The translations under genes and the position numbers were made by a program. Below, piece after piece: positions 35,292-45,826 of a stretch of 64,000 nt of DNA. The first letter of the stretch is position 1; each line of letters begins with the position of its first letter. The notes under the pieces are model-generated. The model was not told the origin of the DNA. It ran no database searches and saw only the letters and a program-made list of their open reading frames with translations. The stretch comes from Acuticoccus sp. MNP-M23 (GTDB lineage Bacteria > Pseudomonadota > Alphaproteobacteria > Rhizobiales > Amorphaceae), in assembly GCF_031195445.1 (NCBI RefSeq), contig NZ_CP133480.1, positions 4,881,001-4,945,000 of the forward strand, in the 5' to 3' direction.

Positions 35292-36713
35292 TCAGCTGCC
35301 AGCCGCCGCACGCCCGGCCACCCGCCCCATGGCGACCGCGGTCAGAAGCCCGTTGCCGGAAAGGTAGCCGGACGCCGCCGGGCCGGAAACGCCAACGGCC
35401 GCACCGCCCGCCGCAAACAGGTTTTCCATCGGTTGCCCGCCGCGCAGGACGCGGGCCGTTCCGTCGGTGCGCAGGCCGCCCTGGGTGTGAAACAGCGCAC
35501 CCGTCACCCGCACGGCGCAGTAAGGTGCGCCAAGCGGCGGGCTGGTCCAGGTCCGGCCAAAGGCATCAGGCGCCCCGCTTTGCCTGGCGCCGGCTATCGC
35601 CGCCATGGTCGCCTCCAGCGTGTCCTGTGGGATCTTGCACGCCTGCGCAAGCGCTGAAACCGAGCTTGCCGTCGTGATTGCGCCGGCGGCCTCGGCGCGC
35701 TGAAAATCCTCGAACTGGCGGGCAATGTCCGCAATCCGCCCATCGAAAATGGTGAACGCCGTGCCGCCCGGTTGCGCCAGAACGTTCGCGGCCTGCTCGG
35801 AGTAGCCGGCCGCCTCGTTGCTGAAGCGCGCGCCGGCCGCATTCACCTGAAAACCACCTTCGGTGATGGCGGCATACGTGATGAGGATCCCGTGCGGATG
35901 CGCGACGGAGCCGTGCCCCTGATGACCGGACAGATCACCCATGTCGGCGCCCAGCGCCTCGCCGAAGTCGAGCGCCGTGCCATCGTTGCCATCGTGGCCG
36001 AACCACAGGGCACCCAGAATCTCCGGGATGTGGCGCTCCAGATATGCCCGGTTTCCGCCATAGCCGTTGCAGGCAAGAATGAGCTGGCGGCAGCCGATGT
36101 CCTCCTCGGCGTCCGGCCGCGTGATGCCGACGCCGGCCACCCGGTCGCCGTCCATCAGCAAGGATGTGGCCTGCGAAGACGTGACGATGGTGATGCCGGC
36201 CTCTTCGGCAGCGGTGCGCAGGCGGTCCACCAGCGCACTGCCCGAGCGCTCCGGCATGGCGTGCATCCGGCGCACGCTGTGGCCCGGATAAAGGAATCCG
36301 TCGATCAGCTCGAAAGGCAGCCCGTGCGCGTCGGCAAGCCACGTGATGGCGGGCCCTGCGGCAGCCACGGCAGCGTCGAGCACCGCAGGGTCGGCAAGCC
36401 CCTTGGCCTTGGCCTGAATGTCGGCATGCAGCAAGGCTGCGGTGTCGGTCACGCCCGCTTCGGCCTGCCAGCGGGTGCCGGCGGCTGGCACCAGCCCGGC
36501 GGACAATGCTGTCGAGCCGGAGGGCACGGCGTCGCGCTCCAGCACCAGCACTTCGGCGCCTTCGGCAGCGGCGGCCAGCGCGGCGGTAAGCCCGCACGCA
36601 CCCGCACCGATGACGAGAACTTCCGCCTCCACCGGAAATGGCCCTGCCGCGTTACGCAGGGTCGATGCCGGGGAAGGCGTGGCGCCGTTCCGACGAAAAC
36701 TCGAATCAGCCAT
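35292..36713 (-). CDS. FAD-dependent oxidoreductase (fumarate reductase/ketosteroid dehydrogenase-like flavoprotein)
   Basis: ATG 36713 (MADSSFRRNG) was chosen; an upstream start at 36776 adds an atypical 21 residues. The 473-residue protein has the FAD dinucleotide loop VLVIGAGACGLTAALAAAAE with ERDAVPSGSTALSAGL behind it, and the C-terminal FAD motif NLFAAGGAAVGVSG followed by GYLSGNGLLTAVAMGRVAG. The family reduces or oxidizes C=C bonds (fumarate reductase, 3-ketosteroid 1-dehydrogenase, tricarballylate dehydrogenase). Active-site identity cannot be fixed from sequence. No signal peptide is seen, so it is cytoplasmic. Confidence 0.85.
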   Translation of the reverse strand: MADSSFRRNGATPSPASTLRNAAGPFPVEAEVLVIGAGACGLTAALAAAAEGAEVLVLERDAVPSGSTALSAGLVPAAGTRWQAEAGVTDTAALLHADIQAKAKGLADPAVLDAAVAAAGPAITWLADAHGLPFELIDGFLYPGHSVRRMHAMPERSGSALVDRLRTAAEEAGITIVTSSQATSLLMDGDRVAGVGITRPDAEEDIGCRQLILACNGYGGNRAYLERHIPEILGALWFGHDGNDGTALDFGEALGADMGDLSGHQGHGSVAHPHGILITYAAITEGGFQVNAAGARFSNEAAGYSEQAANVLAQPGGTAFTIFDGRIADIARQFEDFQRAEAAGAITTASSVSALAQACKIPQDTLEATMAAIAGARQSGAPDAFGRTWTSPPLGAPYCAVRVTGALFHTQGGLRTDGTARVLRGGQPMENLFAAGGAAVGVSGPAASGYLSGNGLLTAVAMGRVAGRAAAGS

Positions 36714-36987
36714 GATCGGACTTTGCCCCGGGCGTTTGATCTGTCTCAACCATAATACAGGCAGATCATATGCCACTCGGTTGATAATTTCTCGTGAGAA
36801 TTGTTCCCGGACCTGAAAGCGGTGCCCTCGCGCCTGTCATCGCGCGCCCACAAAGGAAAGTTGCCCTGTGCCGGGCGCGAAAGCGGCGGCTTTCGGTTCA
36901 AACTCGAGCCGAGGCGTTGCGCTCTCCCGTGCAGTGCGGCACGTTGATTTCTCGCACAAACCAACTGTCCAGCAGGGAAAGCAAACC

Positions 36988-37332
36988 ATGCGTGCTTCGA
37001 TCATGATGCTATGTGCCGCCGCCGCACTGGCAGGCTGCCAGTCGCGCGGCCCAGCCGAGATTGTTGAGGGCAGCTGGGTGTCCAACGACGGTGTTTTCGT
37101 CGCAACTTTCGCCGACGGCGCCTTCAATTCCCGCCACCGCCAGAATGGCGATGTTCTGGTTGCAGACGGCCGGTATACCAGCACCGGTTCCGGCCTTGCC
37201 CTGACCTGGACGTCCGTCGTCACCAATGAGTTGCGCACGGCCGACTGCACGCTGACCGCCAGCGACCAGGTCACCTGCCGGCCGAGCGTCGGCGCTGTCT
37301 TTTCAATGACGCGCGCAAACGCCGTTTCCTGA
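36988..37332 (+). CDS. omp10: Omp10-like outer-membrane lipoprotein
   Basis: ATG 36988 follows a GGGAAA element; longer in-frame starts give no signal peptide. The 114-residue protein has a lipoprotein signal with lipobox ALAGCQS (cysteine near residue 17). The mature part (EIVEGSWVSNDGVFVATFAD, then LALTWTSVVTNELRTADCTL) resembles the Brucella/Rhizobiales Omp10 family, a small surface lipoprotein with a beta-rich fold and two cysteines. It would sit in the outer membrane; its molecular role is not known. A strong hairpin follows its stop. Confidence 0.75.
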   Translation: MRASIMMLCAAAALAGCQSRGPAEIVEGSWVSNDGVFVATFADGAFNSRHRQNGDVLVADGRYTSTGSGLALTWTSVVTNELRTADCTLTASDQVTCRPSVGAVFSMTRANAVS

Positions 37333-37340
37333 CCGGACGT

Positions 37341-37371
37341 GCTGCCGCGGCCGGTATCGGTCTGCGGCAGC
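37341..37371 (+). terminator. Hairpin after omp10-like gene
   Basis: GCTGCCGC (37341-37348) pairs perfectly with GCGGCAGC (37364-37371), and within the 15-nt spacer CCG/CGG can pair around GTAT. It lies 9 bp after the stop at 37332. No T tract follows, so it is a probable terminator or 3'-end stabilizer rather than a proven intrinsic terminator. Confidence 0.55.
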
Positions 37372-37677
37372 CCGCCCAAATGTGACGATCCGGTGCTTTT
37401 GGCCCCGCTGCCAGAGACCGAAATCGAGCGACGCAAAAGCGACGCTCGGGACGAGAACGGCCTTAACCCATTGCGCAGGCTGTAATTTTTAGTGGCTCTG
37501 GCCGCTTCGTCCACGTAAATTGATCAGCCCGGCCGCTAAGTTGACCTGATGAAGCAGATTTATGCTTGCATCCGCGGCCAATGCGCTCCAGTCATTCGGA
37601 AGTGCAGCAACAATATTTCGAGGTGTTCGTCGTCAGACCAGCGCGGCCAGCCTCGATAATTAATCTTATCGTTAAAC
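37372..37677. other. Intergenic region without a supported gene
   Basis: About 306 bases lie between the hairpin behind the lipoprotein gene and the GGDEF-EAL gene. The part from about 37480 to 37677 is AT-richer than average, ends with TTAATCTTATCG directly before ATG 37678, and probably contains the promoter of the downstream gene. No RNA gene or small CDS with good support was seen. Confidence 0.45.
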
Positions 37678-39684
37678 ATGAAATCGCAACCAACACTCAG
37701 CAATGATCGACCGATAATTTTGTCGAGTCTATCAAATTATTTCTTTCAGATACTTTTCTGCCTGATTGTGTGCGTCACTGTTATTGCAGCCGCTTCAGTT
37801 TCACTGAGGATGATCCAGAGCCTTCTGGAGCAGGATGCGACGTCAAAAGCGAAGATTTTTTCTGAGGCGCTGCTACAAAACACTGACGTCAACCTCGCCA
37901 GCATGCTGGGTGAGGAGCCGATTTCTGAAACTGACCTTGCCTATCTGCATGCGATCAGTGGCATTGAAACGATCCTCCAATTCAAGATCTACGATCTTGA
38001 CGGAAACCTTCGCTTCACCTCAGGCAACCTTGTCGACCATGAGAGTTCGTCGCTGAAAAGCAGCGACGCTGACCTGCTCGATCGCCTGAGAAACGGTGAA
38101 CCTGTTACCGAGAGTGTCTACGGCAGCACCCTGCCCGGATATCCCATGTGGTATGCGAAAATCCATCTGCCGGTCACCCTCGGCGGCAAGCAGCCCGGCC
38201 TCGTCAGCATCTACATCGATATCACGCACGAGCGGTCGGGGCTGCTCTACCTGTGGCGCTGGCTTGCGGCACTCTTTGCCATCGGCGGTGTGCTCACGAT
38301 GGCCCACTCGCTGACCACGGCCAACCTTTACCGCAAACGGCGGAAGGCTGATGCCGAAGCGTTGCGGCTGGCCCGGTTTGACACGCTGACCGGGGTCGCC
38401 AACCGCGGCGTCTTTAATGATGCGCTGCACGAGCGGCTGGCCACGGTGACGGAAAAGCCGCGGCAGATCGCATTGCACCTCATTGATCTGGACGGCTTCA
38501 AGACCGTCAACGACCTTATGGGACACGAGGCGGCGGACCACCTTCTCCACCGCGTCGCTGATGTGGTCGCATCCAAGACACGCTGCACCGACCTCGTGGC
38601 GCGCCTTGGCGGCGACGAATTCGGCGTCATCCAGATGGGCGTCACCTCGCCTGACGATGCCAGCGCTTTCGCCAACCGGCTGGTGCAAACGATCCGCGAA
38701 ATGCATCAGGCGGAAGACCTGCCGGTCGATGTCACCGCGAGCCTCGGCACTGCGATCGCCCCCGACGACGCGATCGACGCCGTCACCCTTCATCGTTTTG
38801 CCGAGGCGGCACTTTACAGGTCCAAACAGTCCGGCCGCGACCGGTCCGTCCTTTATGAGCAAGGGATGGATGAGACCGTCCGCCATCGGAACACGCTGCG
38901 CCTGCTGGTGCGGCAAGCGCTGGAAAATGACGAGTTCGAAATCTACTTCCAGCCGGTGCATCGCCTCAGCGACGGCTCGCTCGTCAGTTTCGAAGCGCTG
39001 TTGCGCATGCGCGAAGGGACCGGCAACTTCATCTCGCCTGCCGAGTTCATCCCCGTCGCAGAAGAGCTTGGCGTGATGGACCGGCTCGGCACCCTTGCCC
39101 TCAACCGGGCGTGCGAAGCAGCCGCGTCATGGTCGGTGCCATTGTCGATTGCGGTGAACCTGTCCGCCCAGCAATTCTCAAGCGATGTTGTGGCCACGGT
39201 CAAGACCGCCCTCGCCGCGTCGAACCTGCCGGCCGACCGGTTGATGCTCGAAATCACGGAGTCGCTGTTCATCGCGGATACCAAACCTGTCGAAGCGCAG
39301 CTGGCAGATCTTCATGCCCTCGGCTGCGCTATTGCGCTGGACGATTTCGGCACGGGCTACACCAGCCTCAGCTACCTGTGGACGTTCTCGTTCGACGCGC
39401 TGAAGGTCGACCGCAGCTGCTTCAACCTTCTCGGAAAGGTGAAGAACGTGGACAAGGTGCTCCAGACCATCGCGACTATGTGCACGCTGATGGAACTTTC
39501 CGCGGTCGCCGAGGGGATCGAAACGGATGCCCAGCTGCAATTCGCCAGGGAGGCCGGGTATACCCACGGCCAGGGTTTCCTGTTCGGACGGCCGATGCCA
39601 TCGGCCGACGTCCACGCATATATCGCGGCCAATGCCTGCGAACCTGCACAGTCCGTCCGGAAACTGCCGCACACGCCGGCATGA
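37678..39684 (+). CDS. Membrane GGDEF-EAL protein (cyclic di-GMP turnover)
   Basis: The 668-residue protein has an N-terminal transmembrane helix (about 21-45), a periplasmic sensor domain (about 46-185) and a second helix (about 188-212). A GGDEF domain (about 230-395) follows with an intact GGDEF signature at 311-315 and an RCTD motif just before it that fits the product-inhibition I-site. The EAL domain (about 405-655) has EALLRM at 439, VNLSAQQF, LEITESLF, ALDDFGTGYTSLSYL, LKVDRSCF, AEGIETDAQL and GYTHGQGFLFGRPMP, all hallmark positions kept. Both synthesis and hydrolysis of c-di-GMP look possible. It may link surface polysaccharide production to c-di-GMP, but no direct tie is visible. 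Confidence 0.92.
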   Translation: MKSQPTLSNDRPIILSSLSNYFFQILFCLIVCVTVIAAASVSLRMIQSLLEQDATSKAKIFSEALLQNTDVNLASMLGEEPISETDLAYLHAISGIETILQFKIYDLDGNLRFTSGNLVDHESSSLKSSDADLLDRLRNGEPVTESVYGSTLPGYPMWYAKIHLPVTLGGKQPGLVSIYIDITHERSGLLYLWRWLAALFAIGGVLTMAHSLTTANLYRKRRKADAEALRLARFDTLTGVANRGVFNDALHERLATVTEKPRQIALHLIDLDGFKTVNDLMGHEAADHLLHRVADVVASKTRCTDLVARLGGDEFGVIQMGVTSPDDASAFANRLVQTIREMHQAEDLPVDVTASLGTAIAPDDAIDAVTLHRFAEAALYRSKQSGRDRSVLYEQGMDETVRHRNTLRLLVRQALENDEFEIYFQPVHRLSDGSLVSFEALLRMREGTGNFISPAEFIPVAEELGVMDRLGTLALNRACEAAASWSVPLSIAVNLSAQQFSSDVVATVKTALAASNLPADRLMLEITESLFIADTKPVEAQLADLHALGCAIALDDFGTGYTSLSYLWTFSFDALKVDRSCFNLLGKVKNVDKVLQTIATMCTLMELSAVAEGIETDAQLQFAREAGYTHGQGFLFGRPMPSADVHAYIAANACEPAQSVRKLPHTPA

Positions 39685-39704
39685 GCGGCGCCAGCGGGCG
39701 AGGC

Positions 39705-40658
39705 TCACCCCTGCGGCGAGAGACCGAGGACGTTGAACGTCTGCGTGATGTGCGGGGAGACCGGGGCCGTCACGTCCAGTGTGCCGCCCGCGGGATGCGG
39801 CAGCACGATCCGCCGTGCATGCAGGTGCAGCCGGTTCTGCAGGCCGCCCGGCAGCGCCCAGTTCTCGACGTTGAAATATTTCGGATCACCGAGGATCGGC
39901 ACGTCGATGTGGGCGCAGTGGACCCGCAGCTGGTGCGTGCGGCCGGAAACCGGTTCCAGCTGCAGGAGCGAGAACTGGCCCGACTGGTCGAGCGTCTCGT
40001 ACATTGTGGTCGCGCGCTGCGCTTCCTTGGTCTTCGCTGGCGGCACATACATCCGCTCGCCATCCTCGGGGTGGCGCGCCATCCAGGTGGAGATCTTTCC
40101 CTCCGCCGGCACCGGGTGGCCGCGCGTGACCGCCCAGTAGGTCTTGTGCGCATCCCGCCCCTTGAAACTCTCCGACAGGGCGGCGGCGGCAGAACGGGTG
40201 AGTGCCACCACAAGAACGCCGGTGGTGTCCCGGTCGAGCCGGTGGACGAGACGCGGCTTGCGGCCCTTCCGGTCGCGCCAGGCTTCCAGCATGCCGTCAA
40301 TGTGGCGGCTGAGGCCGGAGCCCCCCTGCACGGCCAGGCCGAACGGCTTGTTCAGCACCACAAGCTGCTGGTCGCGGTGCAGGACCATGGCTTCCAGCGC
40401 GCCGGCATCGCCCTCGGCCACCGGCCGCGCAATGCGCTCGCCGGCGGTGATTGGCGGCAGGCGGACGCTCTGCCCCGCCTCAAGCCGGGTGTCCATCTTG
40501 GCGCGCGAGCCATCAACCCGGAGCTGCCCGGTGCGCACCACCTTCGACAAGGCGCCGAGCGGCACGTCGGGGAAGCGCTGGCGCAGCCAGCGGTCGAGGC
40601 GCAGCCCCCCGTCGTCGTCGCCAACCTCGACGTGCTGGACGCGCGGGGCCTCACTCAT
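39705..40658 (-). CDS. rluC: RluA/RluC-family 23S rRNA pseudouridine synthase
   Basis: Start at ATG 40658 (MSEAPRVQHVEV). Of 317 residues, about 12-75 form an S4 RNA-binding domain (GLRLDRWLRQRFPDVP and VRTGQLRVDGSRAK). The catalytic domain has RLVHRLDRDTTGVLVVA with the catalytic aspartate, then KTYWAVTRG and GRTHQLRVHCAHIDVPILGD. The enzyme isomerizes uridines in rRNA; the S4 domain favours RluC/RluD over RluA. It is 37 bp downstream of the crcB gene and is the last gene of a packed minus-strand run. Confidence 0.9.
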   Translation of the reverse strand: MSEAPRVQHVEVGDDDGGLRLDRWLRQRFPDVPLGALSKVVRTGQLRVDGSRAKMDTRLEAGQSVRLPPITAGERIARPVAEGDAGALEAMVLHRDQQLVVLNKPFGLAVQGGSGLSRHIDGMLEAWRDRKGRKPRLVHRLDRDTTGVLVVALTRSAAAALSESFKGRDAHKTYWAVTRGHPVPAEGKISTWMARHPEDGERMYVPPAKTKEAQRATTMYETLDQSGQFSLLQLEPVSGRTHQLRVHCAHIDVPILGDPKYFNVENWALPGGLQNRLHLHARRIVLPHPAGGTLDVTAPVSPHITQTFNVLGLSPQG

Positions 40659-40695
40659 GAACTGCTCCAGTGTTGTCGCGTGCTGTTGTGGCCGG

Positions 40696-41082
40696 TCAGC
40701 TGAGCGCGCGGGCGGCCGCCATGCCAAGTGCCGCTGCAATCACGCAGGTGACCACGCTGGCGCCCGCGTAGGCCAGACCATGCACGATCCGCCCCTCTTC
40801 CAGTAACCGCACTGTCTCCAGCGAGAAAGTGGAAAAGGTGGTGAACCCGCCCAGAATGCCCGTCATAGCAAAGGCTGTCAGCGTCTGGTTGCCGCCAATC
40901 AGGATTGCGAACAAGCCGATGATGAAGCTGCCGGCCACGTTGACGGTAAAGGTCGCCGCCGGAAGATGGGTGCCCAGAAACTCCGCCAGCGTGACAGACA
41001 GCCAGAAGCGCATGGACGCGCCGATGGCACCGCCAAGGGCGACCAGAAGCCCGATCGCAATGGGACTGATATTGCCGGGCAT
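40696..41082 (-). CDS. crcB: CrcB/Fluc fluoride channel
   Basis: ATG at 41082 gives 128 residues (MPGNISPIAIGLL), the usual size. Four transmembrane helices are seen. Family landmarks are GGAIGASMRFWLS, FTVNVAGSFIIGLFAIL (the asparagine of the pore) and TGILGGFTTFSTFSLETVRL with the phenylalanine/threonine-rich stretch lining the fluoride path. It exports fluoride as a dimer in the inner membrane. The gene is 8 bp behind the sterol desaturase-like gene. No crcB riboswitch was recognised in front of it, as expected for an internal operon gene. Confidence 0.92.
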   Translation of the reverse strand: MPGNISPIAIGLLVALGGAIGASMRFWLSVTLAEFLGTHLPAATFTVNVAGSFIIGLFAILIGGNQTLTAFAMTGILGGFTTFSTFSLETVRLLEEGRIVHGLAYAGASVVTCVIAAALGMAAARALS

Positions 41083-41090
41083 CGGGGTCC

Positions 41091-41867
41091 TCAGCCGGCT
41101 GCGGGGTGGGCGTCTTCGGCCTTGGCGGGTGCCTCGTCCTTGGACCACTTCTTCACGCCGCTGTCGTATTCCTTGTCGATGGTGCCCATCACGCGGTCCC
41201 AGAACGAGAAGAAGTTCGCGTAATTGGTCTTGAAGTGGGAGTGGTGCTGATCGTGGAACAGCGTGCACACCATCGGTGAGGGAATCCGCGTCCACTTCGA
41301 GGCCGCGAATTCGAAGCCGCAATGGCCGATCATGCCGTTGAAGTGGTCGTACAGACGGTGAACAATGAGCACCACCGCCGGGATCGGCAGGATCAGCGGC
41401 GCCCAGAGATAATAGCTCTGCATCACGAACGCATCGACGATGGTGTCGGAATAGTTCGACCACACCGTGGGGGCCACGGAGCGGTGGTGGAACTGGTGAT
41501 GCTTGTAGAGCGGCGGCCAGTGCATCAGCCGGTGGCCCCAGTAGAACCACGTGTCGAACGCCACGATGGAAACCGCGAACATCAGCGGCACCGACCACCA
41601 CGACAGGTCGAGCGGCGCAAACAGCGTCCACCCGCGATACTGCGCATAAAGGCCGGCAGCCAGACAGAAGCACGTTGCGGTGAGCGACCACGCGCTCTGG
41701 CGGATCTCCTTCCACTTGCGCTTCTCACCGCGCCGGCTCGCCTGAATGCGCCGCTCCGGATAGCGGTGGATATAAAGCTGAACCACAATCCCGAAGCCGA
41801 TGTAGAGAGCAAAGGTCACGGCCCAGACCACGGCCCACAGCGTCAGGAACTCAACCAGAGAAGACAT
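41091..41867 (-). CDS. Sterol desaturase/fatty acid hydroxylase family membrane protein
   Basis: ATG 41865-41867 overlaps the rarA stop (TGATG), so translation is probably coupled; GTG 41870 is an alternative. The 258-residue protein has 4-5 hydrophobic segments and the histidine clusters HRLMH, HQFHH and HDQHH that bind the di-iron centre of this superfamily. DTWFYWGHRLMHWPPLYKHH is the classic signature. It likely hydroxylates or desaturates a membrane lipid (hopanoid, ornithine lipid, carotenoid or fatty acid); which one cannot be told. It is located in the inner membrane. Confidence 0.9.
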   Translation of the reverse strand: MSSLVEFLTLWAVVWAVTFALYIGFGIVVQLYIHRYPERRIQASRRGEKRKWKEIRQSAWSLTATCFCLAAGLYAQYRGWTLFAPLDLSWWSVPLMFAVSIVAFDTWFYWGHRLMHWPPLYKHHQFHHRSVAPTVWSNYSDTIVDAFVMQSYYLWAPLILPIPAVVLIVHRLYDHFNGMIGHCGFEFAASKWTRIPSPMVCTLFHDQHHSHFKTNYANFFSFWDRVMGTIDKEYDSGVKKWSKDEAPAKAEDAHPAAG

Positions 41868-43194
41868 CACTCACCGTTCGCTTTCGTCTGCGCCGACGCA
41901 CCGGCGCGTTGTGCCCGCTTGGCACGCGTTTCTCGCAATCGCTCTTTGAAGCTATCTTCTATACCCCGAGCGGTCGGTTCATAGAAGACTTGATCGTCCA
42001 GACCATCTGGAAAATAGCGCTGGCCGGACAGGGCCTCGGGGCTGTCGTGGTCATATTCGTAACCGGCGCCGTAGCCCTCCTCGCGCATGAACTTGGTGGG
42101 CGCGGGCAGGATGTGGGCCGGTGGCGGCATGGATGGCGCCTCCTTCACGAACCGGCGGGCGGCCTTGTAGGCGGTATAGGCAGCATTCGATTTGGGCGCG
42201 AGCGCCAGATAGATCGTCAGCTCGCCAAGCGCCAGCTCCCCCTCGGGCGAGCCCAGAAAGTCGTAATTGTCCTTGGCGGCCATGGCGAGGGTCAGCGCAT
42301 GGGGATCGGCCAGGCCGATGTCTTCCGTCGCCATCCGCGCAAGGCGGCGGGCGAGATAGAGCGGGTCTTCCCCGCCCTCCAGCATCCGGCAGAGATAGTA
42401 GAGCGCTGCATCGGGGTCCGACCCGCGGACCGACTTGTGCAGCGCCGAGATGAGGTTGTAGTGGCCGTCGCGGTCCTTGTCGTGGACCGGGGCACGCTTT
42501 TGCAGAAGGCCCTGCAGATCGTCGGCCGACAGGCGCTCTTCCGGCGCTGCCACGCGGTAGACTTCTTCGGCCAGGGTGAGGATGGCGCGGCCATCGCCAT
42601 CGGCCATGCGGATGAGGCTGTCGCGCGCCTCATCGCTGAGCGGCAGCGGACCGCGTTCGCCCTCGGCGCGGGTGAGGAGCGTGCCCAGTGCATCAGCCTC
42701 CAGCGCGCGGAAGGTCAGCACCTGCGCGCGGGACATCAGCGCCGCGTTGAGCTCGAAGGACGGATTTTCGGTGGTGGCGCCGATCAGCGTGATGGTGCCG
42801 TCTTCCATCACGGGCAGGAACGCGTCCTGCTGGGCCCGGTTGAAGCGGTGGATCTCGTCCACGAACAGCAGCGTGCCACGGCCGACGGCGCGGGAATGGC
42901 GCGCGCGCTCGAACACCTTCTTCAGGTCCGCAACGCCGGTGAAGATGGCGGAGACCTGCACGAATTCCAGCTTCACGCGGGCCGCCATCAAGCGCGCCAG
43001 CGTGGTCTTGCCGGTGCCGGGCGGGCCCCAGAACACCAGAGAACCGATCTCCTCGCCGCGCAGGATGCGGGTCAGCCGCCCGTCGGGTCCCAGAAGATGC
43101 GGCTGGCCGACGATCTCGTCCAGCGACTGCGGCCGCAGCGCATCGGCCAGTGGCCGCGGGGCCGCCTTTTCCAGCCCGGCTGCCTCGAACAGGC

Positions 43195-43198
<4 letters not shown>
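41867..43198 (-). CDS. rarA: Replication-associated recombination ATPase RarA (MgsA)
   Basis: ATG 43198 (MSLFEAAGLEKAAPRPLAD) overlaps the protease stop by ATGA. The 443-residue AAA+ protein has LADALRPQSLDEIVGQPHLL, Walker A GPPGTGKTT, Walker B LLFVDEIHRFN, sensor 1 IGATTENPSFELNAAL and a C-terminal clamp-loader-like tetramerization part with YYLCRMLEGGEDPLYLARRL and PAPTKFMREEGYGAGY. It acts at stalled replication forks. It sits between a periplasmic protease gene and a desaturase gene with overlapping ends, an arrangement based on tight packing rather than shared pathway. Confidence 0.93.
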
Positions 43199-44565
<1,367 letters not shown>

Positions 44566-44797
44566 GCTTTGTGCCTTCTGGATGCGCCGGTTTTCCGGAT
44601 TGGTCGCACAATGGGGATGGCGCCCGCGCCGCGCAACCCGCTTGCGCTCGCGCCAGCCATGCGCCCCACAGCAAGGCGCTGCCAGAACCGCCAGTGCGCG
44701 AAAACCAGCGGATGAGCACGCACAATTGCTTTCGGCAGTAGCGCGACCGGCGCCCGGTCGGCTATGCGTCTCCCCGCGCAAGACATGAGGTTCCGCG
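44566..44797. promoter_or_regulatory. Divergent intergenic region, protease run versus pyrB
   Basis: The 232-bp gap separates the minus-strand degP-rarA-desaturase-crcB-rluC run from pyrB on the plus strand, so promoters for both should be here. GAGGTTCCGCG lies just before ATG 44798. No operator was recognised. Confidence 0.3.
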
Positions 44798-45805
44798 ATG
44801 GATAGCCCTTCCCCGACCCGGCCACCGTTGCGCCATGTGTTGTCCTCGGCCCAGTTCGACCGGCCATTTCTCGACTATCTGGTCACGCTGACCACAACCA
44901 TCCGCCGGTTCGACAAGAGCCGCGAGGGCATGGTGTACCTCCAGAGCCTGCTCGCTCACAAAAGGGCGATGCTCTACTTCACCCAGCCGTCCACGCGCAC
45001 GTTCCTGTCGTTCCAGTCCGCCTGCCACATTCTGGGGATCACCGCGTCCGAGATCCGGGATGCGTCCACCTCATCGGAGCGCAAGGGCGAGAGCGTCGAA
45101 GATTCTCTGCGCACCTTCTCGTCCTACGTCGACCTCATCATCATGCGCTCGCCGATCCCGCGCCTTTGCGAGCGGATCGCAACCATGCTGGACGAAACGC
45201 CGCGACCGGTGCCGATCATCAATGCCGGTTCCGGGCCGGACGAGCACCCGACACAGGCCCTCCTCGACATTTACACCCTGTCGCGCAGCCTGCGGCTGGA
45301 AGGCGGCATCGAGGGCAAGACCATATGCATGGTCGGCGACTTGAAGCGCGGCCGTACGGTCCGCTCGCTCGCTCGCCTTCTGATCAACTACCCGGGCGTC
45401 AAGATCCTGTTCGCGTCGCCGCCCGCCTTTCGGATCGAAGAGGATCTGCGCGCCGACCTCAAGGCCGCCAACGTCGATTTTGAGGAAACCACCGCGTTCG
45501 AAAGCGCCATTGCCGCGGCCGATGCAATCTACATGACGCGCATCCAGGACGAGTACGACGCGCCGGGCGCCGTCCGGTCGGACGATCACAGCGCCTATCA
45601 CCTGACGGCGGGCCACCTGCCGCAGCTGAAGAAAAGCTGCGCGATCCTTCACCCCCTGCCGCGCCGCAACGAGCTGGACCCGGCCATCGACCAGGACCCG
45701 CGCGCCAAATACTGGCGGCAGGAGCGCAACGGGATGTGGGTGCGCGTGGCACTGTTGACGATCCTGTGCGGGATCGACGACCGGGTGCAGCTCCCCGAAC
45801 TCTGA
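44798..45805 (+). CDS. pyrB: Aspartate carbamoyltransferase-like protein
   Basis: The 335-residue protein has the carbamoyl-phosphate site FTQPSTRTFLSFQSACHILG (STRT), the second-domain motif GSGPDEHPTQALLDIYT, MVGDLKRGRTVRSLARLL and ILHPLPRRNELDPAIDQDPR. These fit aspartate carbamoyltransferase, which joins aspartate and carbamoyl phosphate in pyrimidine synthesis. It differs from the commonest proteobacterial PyrB by being alone (no pyrC or pyrI beside it) and by an extended C-terminus (KYWRQERNGMWVRVALLTIL). A second, more typical pyrB elsewhere in the genome is possible, so the symbol is assigned with some reserve. Confidence 0.82.
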   Translation: MDSPSPTRPPLRHVLSSAQFDRPFLDYLVTLTTTIRRFDKSREGMVYLQSLLAHKRAMLYFTQPSTRTFLSFQSACHILGITASEIRDASTSSERKGESVEDSLRTFSSYVDLIIMRSPIPRLCERIATMLDETPRPVPIINAGSGPDEHPTQALLDIYTLSRSLRLEGGIEGKTICMVGDLKRGRTVRSLARLLINYPGVKILFASPPAFRIEEDLRADLKAANVDFEETTAFESAIAAADAIYMTRIQDEYDAPGAVRSDDHSAYHLTAGHLPQLKKSCAILHPLPRRNELDPAIDQDPRAKYWRQERNGMWVRVALLTILCGIDDRVQLPEL

Positions 45806-45826
45806 GGCGCTGCACCCGGCGGCGAA